Origin: Eggerthellaceae bacterium
GTDB lineage: Bacteria > Actinomycetota > Coriobacteriia > Coriobacteriales > Eggerthellaceae
Reading direction: 5' to 3'
Assembly: GCA_910575165.1 (NCBI GenBank)
Contig: CAJTDS010000010.1
Span: 1 to 64,000, forward strand
DNA length: 64,000 nt
Every line of letters starts with the position of its first letter. Positions within the stretch are counted from its first letter, which is position 1. A program made the position numbers and the translations under genes. Positions 1 through 8,306 of this stretch are shown one piece after another. Under the pieces are notes generated by a model, which was not told where the DNA came from, did no database searches, and worked only from the letters and a program-made list of their open reading frames with translations.

Positions 1-47
1 ATCCATCCTTCCGGTCAGGTTTTAGGCGACTTCACCCTAGGATGGAT
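1..47. repeat. 9-bp inverted repeat at the window edge
   Basis: ATCCATCCT at 1-9 is matched by its exact complement AGGATGGAT at 39-47, with a 29-nt loop. It lies in GC-poor DNA unlike the rest of the window. It could be one end of a mobile element or a terminator for a gene left of the window; the window edge prevents a decision. No coding region is convincing in 1-231. Confidence 0.3.
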
Positions 48-231
48 CTTCTTTTTAGGCGGGGCGTTGATGGGACATCCTCAAGGACTCCATGTCAACA
101 GTGGTCTAACATAGAGTTTTGATTAAAGCTTTGCTCATTTCATTTCCTTTCTTTGGATGTGCCTCCTCTTGTGGAGGGAGCCTGAAGAAGAGGCTCATTT
201 GAAAAGATAACAAGAGCCCTTAAAGAGAGTG

Positions 232-531
232 TCAGGCAATCGCAAAGCTTTTGTAAAGTCTCTCTAGCTCGCGCTGCTCAGCACCTGCGTATTCCTTAGA
301 TAAGACTCGTTTCCATTCAGACTGAAACGCCGGCAAAACTCTGAACGGAGCCATCTCGCCCATGCTTTCAGGTGGTGGCTTGGTTAGTCGCCCTTTCAGC
401 GCACCTAGCAACCCGCATGCTCGCAGGCATCCGCGCATACGCGCAAGGGCCGCGTTCTCACGCTCCGAAACAAGTATCCTGTCTATCAGCGCATTTATAT
501 TCCGATAAAAACGACAAAAGAAAAACCGCAA
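232..531 (-). CDS. hypothetical protein, possibly a gene remnant
   Basis: A 99-residue frame that can start only at TTG. I do not recognise it. The last 40 residues are charged and helical-looking (ending KEYAGAEQRELERLYKSFA), which resembles the tail of a real protein more than random translation, while the start is Cys/Phe-rich and implausible. It may be the 3' remnant of a gene broken when the GC-poor patch formed. A second frame (458-646, minus) overlaps it and looks weaker. It has no clear ribosome binding site. Confidence 0.25.
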   Translation of the reverse strand: MRFFFCRFYRNINALIDRILVSERENAALARMRGCLRACGLLGALKGRLTKPPPESMGEMAPFRVLPAFQSEWKRVLSKEYAGAEQRELERLYKSFAIA

Positions 532-642
532 AGGCTCTGTGACCTCTACGGTTATGAGTAATTCTAATTCTGTTAAGTGGAGATTCTACTTCTGGTTTCG
601 TGGTGAGAAGTAGCGTTGCATAAGCAGGGTTTTTTAACTGGC

Positions 643-1173
643 TCAAAGATTTATCAGATATACATATGCTTCCTCGTTATCAAAAGTAAAGCTCCTACAA
701 TAATTCCCACCATTTTTCTCGATTGTTTTTATTGAAGCAGCGTTGTCCTTTTCAACTGATAACTGCAACTGTTTCAAACCGTATTTTCTCGCAACCAAAC
801 ATATTTGTCTTAATATTTCAGTAGCGTACCCTTTTCTTCTTTCTGACGGTCTTACGCTATATCCACAATTACCAAAATCTTTTAGGAAATCATTTAACTG
901 ATACCTCAGATCAACAATGCCAACAATTCTATTATCTGACACCCTAACTGCAAAAAATGTATCTGTTAAAACCCAATTAGGGTCAACAGTCTCCGTACTT
1001 GAATTGGCAATAACTTTCTTAAGCCATTCCTCATAAGAAAAAATCTTGTCAAATAATTCACTCCCGTTGATTATCTGTTCTCCAAAATCAAAATGCTCCT
1101 GCCGATATTCAAGTGCTTTATCTTTCAATCCTAAACTCGGCTTTACAAGCCGTATTTCTTCATATGCCATCAT
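643..1173 (-). CDS. GNAT-family N-acetyltransferase
   Basis: A 176-residue protein with a GNAT fold pattern: a central strand with GIVDLRYQL, then GYSVRPSERRKGYATEIL, the acetyl-CoA pyrophosphate-binding motif A (RRKGYA, near residue 112), then LQLSVEKDNAASIKTIEKNGG (motif B). The tail EAYVYLINL is typical of small-molecule acetyltransferases. The acceptor is unknown. The start ATG follows GGAGG by five bases and overlaps the stop of the preceding short frame (ATGA), so translation may be coupled. Base composition is strikingly AT-rich with AT-ending codons, unlike every gene after 1.7 kb, so recent transfer is likely. The family is clear; the substrate cannot be read from sequence. Confidence 0.85.
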   Translation of the reverse strand: MMAYEEIRLVKPSLGLKDKALEYRQEHFDFGEQIINGSELFDKIFSYEEWLKKVIANSSTETVDPNWVLTDTFFAVRVSDNRIVGIVDLRYQLNDFLKDFGNCGYSVRPSERRKGYATEILRQICLVARKYGLKQLQLSVEKDNAASIKTIEKNGGNYCRSFTFDNEEAYVYLINL

Positions 1174-1358
1174 TCATTCCTCCACTTTATAAAAGCTAAT
1201 TTTTCAAACCATGATTTCCATGCCATCATAAGCGAATAAGATATTACCAAGTTCTTTTTCATGTTCCTAAATGGCGACACGCCAAGGATGACTGCCGCCT
1301 CTTTCGCTGTGATAGTCCTGCTCTCCTCCGCGTTGATGAGATCTTCCGCGCCTCTCAT
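1170..1358 (-). pseudogene. short chimeric frame with a helix-turn-helix-like start
   Basis: A 62-residue frame. Its first ~30 residues (TITAKEAAVILGVSP) look like the start of an excisionase/MerR-type helix-turn-helix and are encoded in GC-rich DNA typical of this genome. The remainder switches abruptly at about 1262 to AT-rich DNA encoding unrelated hydrophobic sequence. The simplest reading is that a resident DNA-binding protein gene was cut by the incoming GC-poor segment carrying the acetyltransferase. The stop overlaps the acetyltransferase start, so it could still act as a translated leader. Confidence 0.4.
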
Positions 1359-1524
1359 TGCTCCTCCTTCGTCAGGGGTGCCATGCTACGCAGGATCTAC
1401 CCCACTTTCCAGAGGGTTAAAGGCTTTCGAAAGATAGGTTTAGATTCTCGAAATCCCTATTGGGATTCGGCGAATTTACCTGGTGAAACGTAACAAAAGG
1501 CAAGTTCGCGAACAATGCACGAGT

Positions 1525-1596
1525 TGCCGGTTGTGCGGCCTGCCCCGCCCAATCCGAGCAAGTGCGAAGATGCCGGTTGCACACCCTGCCCCGCCC
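1525..1596. repeat. two 26-nt imperfect direct repeats upstream of frc
   Basis: TGCCGGTTG followed six bases later by CTGCCCCGCCC occurs at 1525-1550 and again at 1571-1596, a 46-bp period; about 20 of 26 positions agree. The gene-free stretch 1359-1731 before frc holds nothing else I recognise. Direct repeats at this place could bind a regulator of the oxalate genes, but no family can be named. Confidence 0.4.
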
Positions 1597-1731
1597 GGCC
1601 CGAAAGATTACGAAACAGCGCAGGAACGCCAACGGCTGCCCACCAAGCGCCCTAAGCGGCGCCTGAAGCCAAGCCGGCGGGTCTACCATGACCAAAGGTA
1701 GCGTCGAACAATCAACCTATGGAGGTGTGCA

Positions 1732-3057
1732 ATGGCTGCTGAGGCAACGAACTACGCTCCGCTTGCGGGGATCAAGGTCATCGACTGGACCCAGGTACAG
1801 TCCGGGCCTTCCTGCACGCAGATGCTGGCATGGATGGGCGCCGAGGTCATCAAGCTGGAGAAGGTGCACGGCGGCGACCCCACCCGTTCCGAGATGAACG
1901 ATGTGGACGGGTCGTACTCCCTGTACTTCCTCCAGCTCAACGCCAATAAGAAGTCCATCACGCTGGACATGAAGGACGACGAGGGCAAGAAGATCCTCAC
2001 CGACCTTCTGAAGGACGCCGACATCTTCGTCGAGAACATCGGCCCGGGAGACGTGGAGAAGCTGGGATTCGGCTGGGAGCAGGTGCACGCCATCAACCCG
2101 AAGTGCATCATGGCCTCGCTGAAGGGCTTCAACCAGGGCAGCCGCTTCTCGCACGTGAAGGCCTTCGAGCCCGTGGCCCAGTGCGCCGGCGGCTCGGCCT
2201 CCACCACCGGCTGGAACGACGGCACCTACCCGCAGCCCACGCAGTCGGGCGCGGCCCTGGGCGACTCGAACTCCGGCATGCACCTGCTCATCGGCATACT
2301 GGCCGCATTGGAGCAGCGCCATAACACCGGCGAGGGCTGCTACGTGTACCAGTCCATGCAAAACGCCGTGCTGAACCTGTGCCGCATCAAGCTGCGCGAC
2401 CAGCTGATCTTGGACAACCTGGGCGAGCTTTCCTACTACGCCTGCTACCCGGGCTACAAGTGGGGCAAGGCCATCCCCCGCGCCGAGAACGCCGAGGGCG
2501 GCCTGGTGCTGGGCTGGTGCTACCGCGCCAAGGGCTGGGAGACCGACCCCAACGCCTACGTCTACATCGTCATCCAGCAGTCGCCGAAGGGCTTCGAGAA
2601 CTTCTGCAACGCCATGGGCTTCCAGGATTGGCTGACCGACCCGAAGTTCGCCACGGCCAACGCCCGCGACGAGCACAAGGCCGAGGTGTACAAGCGCGTG
2701 GAGGAGTACACCATGCAGTACGACAAGTACACCCTGACCAAGGAGCTAGGCGCCAAGGGCGTGCCGGTGGGACCGGTGCTGGACTGGTACGAGATCGAGA
2801 ACGACCCAGACCTGAACAGCGACGGCACCATCGTGACCATCGACCAGGGAGACGCTCGCGGCAGCTTCAAGACCATCGGTATGCCGTTCACCATGAGCAA
2901 CTACACGCCAGACTACCAGCGCGCGCCGAAGTTGGGCGAGAACAACGACGAGATCCTGGGCGGGCTGGGGTACACCGCCGACCAGATCGCGCAGCTGAAG
3001 GCCCAGGGAGTCATCGGCAGCAACGACGGCGTACCGGCCGACCTGAAGCAATCCTAA
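1732..3057 (+). CDS. frc: formyl-CoA:oxalate CoA-transferase
   Basis: Class III (CaiB/BaiF) CoA-transferase of 441 residues, close to the 428 of Oxalobacter Frc. It moves CoA from formyl-CoA to oxalate, giving oxalyl-CoA for Oxc (10109-8307). The start follows GGAGGTG. The family-typical stretch SGAALGDSN carries the catalytic aspartate, here Asp178 (Asp169 in Oxalobacter). RIKLRDQ and KGWETD also match. The glycine-rich loop GGGGQ that covers the active site in Oxalobacter Frc and E. coli YfdW is replaced by EGGLVL (residues 255-260), so substrate preference could differ. It is transcribed alone, convergent with nifJ. The assignment rests on the partner oxc gene nearby as well as on the sequence. 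Confidence 0.92.
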   Translation: MAAEATNYAPLAGIKVIDWTQVQSGPSCTQMLAWMGAEVIKLEKVHGGDPTRSEMNDVDGSYSLYFLQLNANKKSITLDMKDDEGKKILTDLLKDADIFVENIGPGDVEKLGFGWEQVHAINPKCIMASLKGFNQGSRFSHVKAFEPVAQCAGGSASTTGWNDGTYPQPTQSGAALGDSNSGMHLLIGILAALEQRHNTGEGCYVYQSMQNAVLNLCRIKLRDQLILDNLGELSYYACYPGYKWGKAIPRAENAEGGLVLGWCYRAKGWETDPNAYVYIVIQQSPKGFENFCNAMGFQDWLTDPKFATANARDEHKAEVYKRVEEYTMQYDKYTLTKELGAKGVPVGPVLDWYEIENDPDLNSDGTIVTIDQGDARGSFKTIGMPFTMSNYTPDYQRAPKLGENNDEILGGLGYTADQIAQLKAQGVIGSNDGVPADLKQS

Positions 3058-3100
3058 AAGGCGACAGCGCCGGCAAACCGCCAAACCGCAAAACACAAGG

Positions 3101-3128
3101 AAGGGGCTCCGTTCGGGGCCCCTTTTCG
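3101..3128 (+). terminator. rho-independent terminator of frc
   Basis: A GC-rich hairpin, AAGGGGCTCC-GTTC-GGGGCCCCTT, followed by TTTT, 43 bases after the frc stop. Confidence 0.85.
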
Positions 3129-3204
3129 TATGCCGCCGGGCAAGACCCAAGGGGTTCGCGGCAGACCGAGACTCAAGAAGCGAACGGCGAGCCGAAGCCC
3201 GAAA

Positions 3205-3240
3205 GCAGGGGAAGGGCCCCGATCGGGGCCCTTCCCCTGC
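3205..3240 (-). terminator. 36-nt perfect palindrome, probable nifJ terminator
   Basis: Bases 3205-3240 are a perfect 18+18 palindrome with no loop (GCAGGGGAAGGGCCCCGA and its complement), 45 bases past the nifJ stop on the minus strand. It probably terminates nifJ and blocks convergent transcription from frc. It lacks a strong U-tract, so a protein-binding role is not excluded. Confidence 0.6.
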
Positions 3241-3285
3241 ACGGCGCCAGGCAAAAGGCCGCGCAGCATCGTCGCAGGCAGGCGG

Positions 3286-6200
3286 CTAGCCCTTGTACAC
3301 CTCCACGGTGCGCACCAGCTCCTCGTGGCCGCGCACCACGTCCTTGGCGAGCTCGCTTTGCAGCAGCGCCGACAGCTCGGGCTCGCGCTCGGCAAGCGAG
3401 GCGAAGCGGTTCTGGCCCGAGAGGAACGACGGCAGGGTCTTGTCGGGCACCGTGCAGTCGATGGTGAGCGGGTCGGTACCGGCGGGAGCCGCCGGGTTGA
3501 AGCGGTACAGCGGCCAGTAGCCCGTGGCCACGGCGCGCTTCTGCTCGCGTACCGCCGCATGCATGCCCTCGCGGATGCCCCAGGAGATGCAGGGGCACAG
3601 GGCTATGACGATGGAGGGGCCGTCGTAGGCCTCGGCCTCGCGTAGGGCATCGATGGTCTGCTGCATGTCGGCGCCCAGGCATACGTGGGCCACGTAGACG
3701 TAGCCGTACTGCATCATCATGCGGCCCAGGTTCTTCTTGGGCGTGGGCTTGCCGTTCACGGTGAAGCCGGAGACGCTGCCCAGCTGGGTGGCCTTGGACA
3801 TCTCGCCGCCGGTGTTGGAGTAGCCCTCGGTGTCCAGCACCAGCACGTTGATGTTCTCCTTGCTGGCCAGCACCTCGTCCAGGCCGCCGAAGCCGATGTC
3901 GTAGGCCCAACCGTCGCCGCCTATGCACCACACGCTCTTCTTGGCGAACAGGTCGGCCCGGGCCAAGAGCGCCGAAGGGTAGTCGCTGCCGTCGAAGACG
4001 CGCTTGAGCGGGGCGGCGTCGGAAGCCGAGCGGGTGCGGGCCGCCTGGGCGTCGAAGGCCAGCCGCTGCCGCAGCACTTCGCCTATCGCCCGCGAGCGGT
4101 CCGGGTCGCCCATGGCGCCCTTCCACTCCCGCAGCAGCGCCGCCGTCTCGTACGCCACGCCGCAACCGTCCGGGTCGGCCAGCGCCTCGTCGACCAGCAG
4201 GGAGAGGCCCTCGCGGCGGGCGCGGATGCCCCGGGCGATGCCGTAGCCGTACTCGCCGTTATCCTCGAAAAGCGAGTTTCCCCAAGCAGGGCCGCAGCCG
4301 TGCTTGTCCACGGTGTAGGGCATGGCCGGCATGTAGGCACCCCAGATGGAGCTGCAGCCGGTGGCGTTGGCGATGACCAGCCGCGGGCCGAACAGCTGGG
4401 TGAGCAGCTTCACGTAAGGGGTCTCGCCGCAGCCGCCGCAGCAGCCGGAGAACTCCAGCAGCGGCTGGCGCAGCTGGGTGCCGGGCACGGTGTCGGCCGG
4501 CACCGCCCCGTCCTTCAATGAGACGTTGTTCTGGGCGAACTCCAGGTTCTCCCGCTGTTCGTCAAGCTGGCCGGCGAGCGGCTCCATGACCAGCGCCTTG
4601 CCCGGCGCCGGGCAGTTGTCGGCGCACGACCCGCAGCCAACGCAGTCCTGCGGGTACACCTGGATGCGGAAGGCCATACCGGCAAGCGCAGGCAGCTTGG
4701 CCGGCGCGGTAGCGTAGCTTTCCGGAGCATGGGCCAGCTCCTCGTCGGTGGCCACGAAGGGGCGGATGGCCGCATGGGGGCACACGAGCGAGCACTCGTA
4801 GCACTGGACGCACTTCTGCGGATTCCAGCGCGGGATGTTCTGGGCCACGGTGCGCTTCTCGTAGGCGCTCGTGCCTGCGGGCACGAAGCCGGCAGGGTCC
4901 ATGGCCGACACCGGAAGGGCGTTGCCCTCCAGCCGCTCCATAGGCTCGAACACCTTCTTCACGTACGCCTCGTCGAGCACCGCGTTCTGGCGCGGGGGCA
5001 GTCCTTGCAGCCCTTCGTCGGGCGAGGCCGCTTCCTTGAGCGCGCTGGCCCAGGACTCCGGGTAGCGCACCTCCCGCACCGCGCCCGCCGCCTCGTCGAT
5101 GGCGTCCAGGTCGCGCTTCACCGCGTCGGCGCCCTCATGGGCGTACAGCGCGCGCACGGAATTCTTCAGCGCGTCCACGGCCGTCCCGTAGGGCATAAGG
5201 TCGGTCAGCTTGAAGAACACCGCCAGCATGATCATGTTGATGCGGTTGCCCAGGCCGTGCTTGGCCGCCAAGCCTGCCGCGTCGACCACGAACAAGCGCG
5301 CCCGACGCTTAACCAGGGCCGCCTTCAGCGCCGGGGGCAGCTGCCGATCCAGCTCGTCGTCGGTCCACTGCGCGTTCAGCACGAAGGTGCCGCCTTCTTT
5401 GAGCTTGTCGGCCATGCGGTAGCCGCGCTTCACGTAAACGGACTTGTTGCACGCCACGTAGTCGGCGTCCTCGATGAGCCAGGGGGCGCGCACCGGTCCG
5501 TCGGCCAGGCGCAAATACGATATGGTAAGGCCACCGGATTTCTTCGAGTCGAACCACGAGTACTCCTGAGCGAAGAGCCCCTTCGCCTCGCCGGCGATCT
5601 TTGCCGCCTGCTTGCTGGCCCCCACCGTGCCGTCGGATCCGAACCCGTAGAAGACGTACTGTCGCACGGTGTCGGGCAGGGTGGAAAGCGCGGGGCCCTT
5701 AGGCAGCGACAGATGGGTCACGTCGTCGTCGATGCCCACGGTGAAGCGACGCTTCGGCTGGTCGGCGGCCATGTTGTCGAACACCGCCGCTGCCATGGAG
5801 GGGGTGAAGTCCTTCGACGACAGCCCGTAGCGCCCGCCCAAGACCGCGATGGCGCGCCCGCTCTCCTGCACTGCCGAGCACACGTCCAGAAACAGCGGCT
5901 CGCCCAGGCTTCCCGGCTCCTTCGTGCGGTCAAGGGCGCACACCACCTTCGCCGTAGCAGGGATGGCGTCCATCAGGTGCTCGGCCGAGAAGGGCCGGTA
6001 CAGGCGCACCTTCACGAGCCCCACCTTGCGACCCTGCGCCGCAAGCGAGCGCACCGCCGCCTCCACCACGTCGCAGCTGGAGGCCAGGGTCACCACCACG
6101 TGCTCCGCATCCGGCGTGCCCACGTAGTCGAACAGGTGGTACTGGCGCCCGCACACCTTCGCCAAGCCGTCCATGTAGCCCTGCACGATGGCGGGCAGAC

Positions 6201-6909
6201 GGCCGTAGCGGGGATTTGCGGCCTCGCGGTTCTGGAAGTAGATGTCGGGGTTCTGGGCGGTGCCGCGGATGCGCGGGTGCTGCGGCTCCAGGGCCTGGTC
6301 GCGGAAGGCCTGCACGGCGCCCCAGTCCACCAGGGGCGCTACGGCCTCGGGCGGGACGTCCTCGATGGTGCAGATCTCGTCGGAGGTGCGAAAGCCGTCG
6401 AAGAAGTGCACGAAGGGCAGCGACCCCTCGATAGCCGACAGGTGCGCCACCCACGACAGGTCCATGCACTCCTGAACCGAGGCCGACGCCAGCATGGCCA
6501 CGCCGGTCTGGCGCACTGCCATGACGTCCTGGTGGTCGCCGAAGATGGACAGCGCGTGGGCCGAAAGCGAACGGCTGGTCACGTGCAGCACGCCGGGCAG
6601 CAGCTCGCCTGAGAGCTTGTACAGGTTCGGGATCATGAGCATGAGCCCTTGGGATGCCGTGAAGGTGCTGGCCAGGGCGCCGCCGGCCAGGTAGCCGTGC
6701 AGAGCGCCGGCCACCCCCTTCTCCGACTGCATCTCCTTGACCGCCACCGTCTGCCCCATGAGGTTGGTCTCGCCCGCCGCCGACCACGACTCCACGGTCT
6801 CGGCCATACGCGACGCCGGCGTGATGGGATAGATGACGGCCGCCTCGGAAAGCGCATAGGCCGCACGTGCTGCGGCCGTCATCCCGTCTACTGTGATCCT
6901 GGTTGCCAT
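3286..6909 (-). CDS. nifJ: pyruvate:ferredoxin (flavodoxin) oxidoreductase, single chain
   Basis: A 1207-residue homodimer-type PFOR that interconverts pyruvate + CoA and acetyl-CoA + CO2 with low-potential electrons on ferredoxin. Visible parts in order: YPITPAS pyrimidine-binding loop (residue ~27); HVTSRS with the substrate-binding Arg; a gamma domain around 430-600; two [4Fe-4S] motifs, CVQCYECSLVCP (~698) and CVGCGSCADNCP (~753); the CCGGCGE cysteines (~823); and the thiamine site GDGWAYDIGFGG and YSNTGGE. Family members usually read YSNTGGQ, so this one is somewhat diverged. Ribosome site GGAAGG. It lies between frc and the carrier/oxc genes, so a link to oxalate catabolism is possible, but the pyruvate-binding residues are kept and PFOR is the safe call. 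Confidence 0.92.
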   Translation of the reverse strand: MATRITVDGMTAAARAAYALSEAAVIYPITPASRMAETVESWSAAGETNLMGQTVAVKEMQSEKGVAGALHGYLAGGALASTFTASQGLMLMIPNLYKLSGELLPGVLHVTSRSLSAHALSIFGDHQDVMAVRQTGVAMLASASVQECMDLSWVAHLSAIEGSLPFVHFFDGFRTSDEICTIEDVPPEAVAPLVDWGAVQAFRDQALEPQHPRIRGTAQNPDIYFQNREAANPRYGRLPAIVQGYMDGLAKVCGRQYHLFDYVGTPDAEHVVVTLASSCDVVEAAVRSLAAQGRKVGLVKVRLYRPFSAEHLMDAIPATAKVVCALDRTKEPGSLGEPLFLDVCSAVQESGRAIAVLGGRYGLSSKDFTPSMAAAVFDNMAADQPKRRFTVGIDDDVTHLSLPKGPALSTLPDTVRQYVFYGFGSDGTVGASKQAAKIAGEAKGLFAQEYSWFDSKKSGGLTISYLRLADGPVRAPWLIEDADYVACNKSVYVKRGYRMADKLKEGGTFVLNAQWTDDELDRQLPPALKAALVKRRARLFVVDAAGLAAKHGLGNRINMIMLAVFFKLTDLMPYGTAVDALKNSVRALYAHEGADAVKRDLDAIDEAAGAVREVRYPESWASALKEAASPDEGLQGLPPRQNAVLDEAYVKKVFEPMERLEGNALPVSAMDPAGFVPAGTSAYEKRTVAQNIPRWNPQKCVQCYECSLVCPHAAIRPFVATDEELAHAPESYATAPAKLPALAGMAFRIQVYPQDCVGCGSCADNCPAPGKALVMEPLAGQLDEQRENLEFAQNNVSLKDGAVPADTVPGTQLRQPLLEFSGCCGGCGETPYVKLLTQLFGPRLVIANATGCSSIWGAYMPAMPYTVDKHGCGPAWGNSLFEDNGEYGYGIARGIRARREGLSLLVDEALADPDGCGVAYETAALLREWKGAMGDPDRSRAIGEVLRQRLAFDAQAARTRSASDAAPLKRVFDGSDYPSALLARADLFAKKSVWCIGGDGWAYDIGFGGLDEVLASKENINVLVLDTEGYSNTGGEMSKATQLGSVSGFTVNGKPTPKKNLGRMMMQYGYVYVAHVCLGADMQQTIDALREAEAYDGPSIVIALCPCISWGIREGMHAAVREQKRAVATGYWPLYRFNPAAPAGTDPLTIDCTVPDKTLPSFLSGQNRFASLAEREPELSALLQSELAKDVVRGHEELVRTVEVYKG

Positions 6910-6946
6910 GATCGGTCCTTCCCTCTTCGGGCGGCCGCTCGCAAAG

Positions 6947-6974
6947 CGGGCGCCCGGGCCGCAGACGGCGCCCG
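6947..6974 (-). other. intercistronic hairpin between carrier gene and nifJ
   Basis: CGGGCGCC (6947-6954) pairs with GGCGCCCG (6967-6974) in the 88-bp gap between the AEC gene stop and the nifJ start. No U-tract follows on the minus strand. It may attenuate read-through or protect a processed mRNA end. Confidence 0.4.
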
Positions 6975-6997
6975 AGCGCTCGTGCGAAGCTAAACCG

Positions 6998-8206
6998 CTA
7001 GCCGAACATCTTGGTGATGATGGGCATCAGCCACACGATAAGGACGCAGGTGGCGGCGAAGCCCACGGTGGACACGGCCACCGACGAGGCGCCCTCGCGC
7101 ACGTAGATGTTGTAGCGGCTGGAAATGATGATGCCGGAGAACGCAGGCGGCAGAGCCACGGCCATGACCAGCATGGACAGCTTGTCACCGTCGCCGGCCA
7201 TACCGCACAGGATGCCGGCCACCACGAACACCGCAGGGGTGAGGATCAAGCGGAAGAACGTGTTCCACAGCGTCTCGACGGACAGCGAGAACTTGACCGT
7301 GGACAGAGCCAGGCCGGCGGCCAGCACGGCCACGCCGGAGTTCGCCTTGGCGATCAGCTCGAAGCAGGGGTCGAGCTCGGCGGGGAACCGCACGCCGATG
7401 ATGACCAGCGCCACGGCCAGAAGCGGCGCCCAGCAGACCGGCTGCTTCAGCGCGTTCACGATGGCGGCCACGTTGGGGTTCATCTTGCGTGCCGGCGCGT
7501 TGCCGCGGTTGCTGGAAGCGGCCACATCCACCTCTCCCTTGGGAGTGAGCACGTCGTGGAGCTTGGTCTTGGCCTCGGCCAGCAGCCCCTCGTCCTTGTA
7601 GCCGCAGGCCTCGGCGGCCTTCTGACCGTCGGTCTCAGCCGCGGCGGAGGCAACGGCCTTGGCACCGGTCTGGGCGGCGTCGCTTACCTTGGCAGCCACC
7701 GAAGCACCGGTACTAGCCAGCTTGGCCTTGGCCTTGTCCTTCTCCTGACCCAGATTGATCAGGTAGAAGCCGATGGGGATGGTGATGGCGTTCACCACGA
7801 TGGCCACGATGGCGATGACCAGGTTCGTGTCGACGTTGTTGCCGTAGATGGGATCGAGCACCGCGAATCCCAGAAAGCCGATGGTTGGCGAGCCGGCAAT
7901 CAGGGCGCAGACGGCCGCCTCCTGGGTGGTGTGGTGGAACAGCACCTTGCACAGGACGAAGCTCAGCATGAACATGCCCACGACGCCCACCACCGACAGG
8001 ATGGTCAGCGTAAGGTCGCTCACCAGCATCTCGCGGGTGGCCTTCACGATGGACACGAACAGCGCGGCGGGAAGCGCCACGTCAAGCACCAGCTTGTTCA
8101 GGCCCTGGCGCTGGTCGTTATCGAAGAAGCGCAGCTTGCCGAAGATGTAACCCAAGATCATGATCACCAGGATCGGCAGAATGTCGTTGATGAGGATGGT
8201 CTCCAT
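6998..8206 (-). CDS. AEC-family (auxin efflux carrier-like) organic-anion transporter
   Basis: A 402-residue membrane protein starting at the ATG at 8206 behind AAAGGAGGGG; a longer frame upstream lacks a ribosome site. About ten membrane segments form two halves (residues ~5-160 and ~255-400), typical of the AEC/MdcF family of dicarboxylate and malonate carriers. Characteristic stretches are ILGYIFGKLRFF, SPTIGFLGFAVLDP (broken helix of half one) and ALPPAFSGIIISSRYN (half two). The linker between halves (~165-255) is unusually long, Ala/Lys-rich and probably unstructured. It sits between oxc and nifJ in the same direction, which suggests it carries oxalate, formate or pyruvate. No OxlT-type antiporter is present here. 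Confidence 0.85.
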   Translation of the reverse strand: METILINDILPILVIMILGYIFGKLRFFDNDQRQGLNKLVLDVALPAALFVSIVKATREMLVSDLTLTILSVVGVVGMFMLSFVLCKVLFHHTTQEAAVCALIAGSPTIGFLGFAVLDPIYGNNVDTNLVIAIVAIVVNAITIPIGFYLINLGQEKDKAKAKLASTGASVAAKVSDAAQTGAKAVASAAAETDGQKAAEACGYKDEGLLAEAKTKLHDVLTPKGEVDVAASSNRGNAPARKMNPNVAAIVNALKQPVCWAPLLAVALVIIGVRFPAELDPCFELIAKANSGVAVLAAGLALSTVKFSLSVETLWNTFFRLILTPAVFVVAGILCGMAGDGDKLSMLVMAVALPPAFSGIIISSRYNIYVREGASSVAVSTVGFAATCVLIVWLMPIITKMFG

Positions 8207-8258
8207 GACCCCTCCTTTCAATCCGCCGTGCGCGCCCCAACGAAGGCGCGCCCGGCAG

Positions 8259-8291
8259 CGTGCCGAGCAGGCTGCTCGCCCGCCCGGCACG
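8259..8291 (-). other. double hairpin between oxc and the carrier gene
   Basis: On the minus strand CGTGCC...GGCACG encloses a second perfect stem CGAGCAG-C-CTGCTCG. It fills most of the 100-bp gap between oxc and the AEC gene. There is no U-tract. It could lower expression of downstream genes relative to oxc or stabilise the oxc message. Confidence 0.45.
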
Positions 8292-8306
8292 TTCCCGAAG
8301 AACTCG

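Noticed and set aside
1417-1701. Small frames on both strands upstream of frc
   Set aside because: They overlap each other and the direct repeats, and have no ribosome sites.
4729-6612. 627-residue plus-strand frame opposite nifJ
   Set aside because: Same shadow effect; no ribosome site or domain, and nifJ is complete on the other strand.
3286-6909. Oxalate oxidoreductase instead of PFOR
   Set aside because: The known oxalate enzyme has separate subunits, and the pyruvate-binding loop and Arg of PFOR are kept here; the alternative is noted only as a question.
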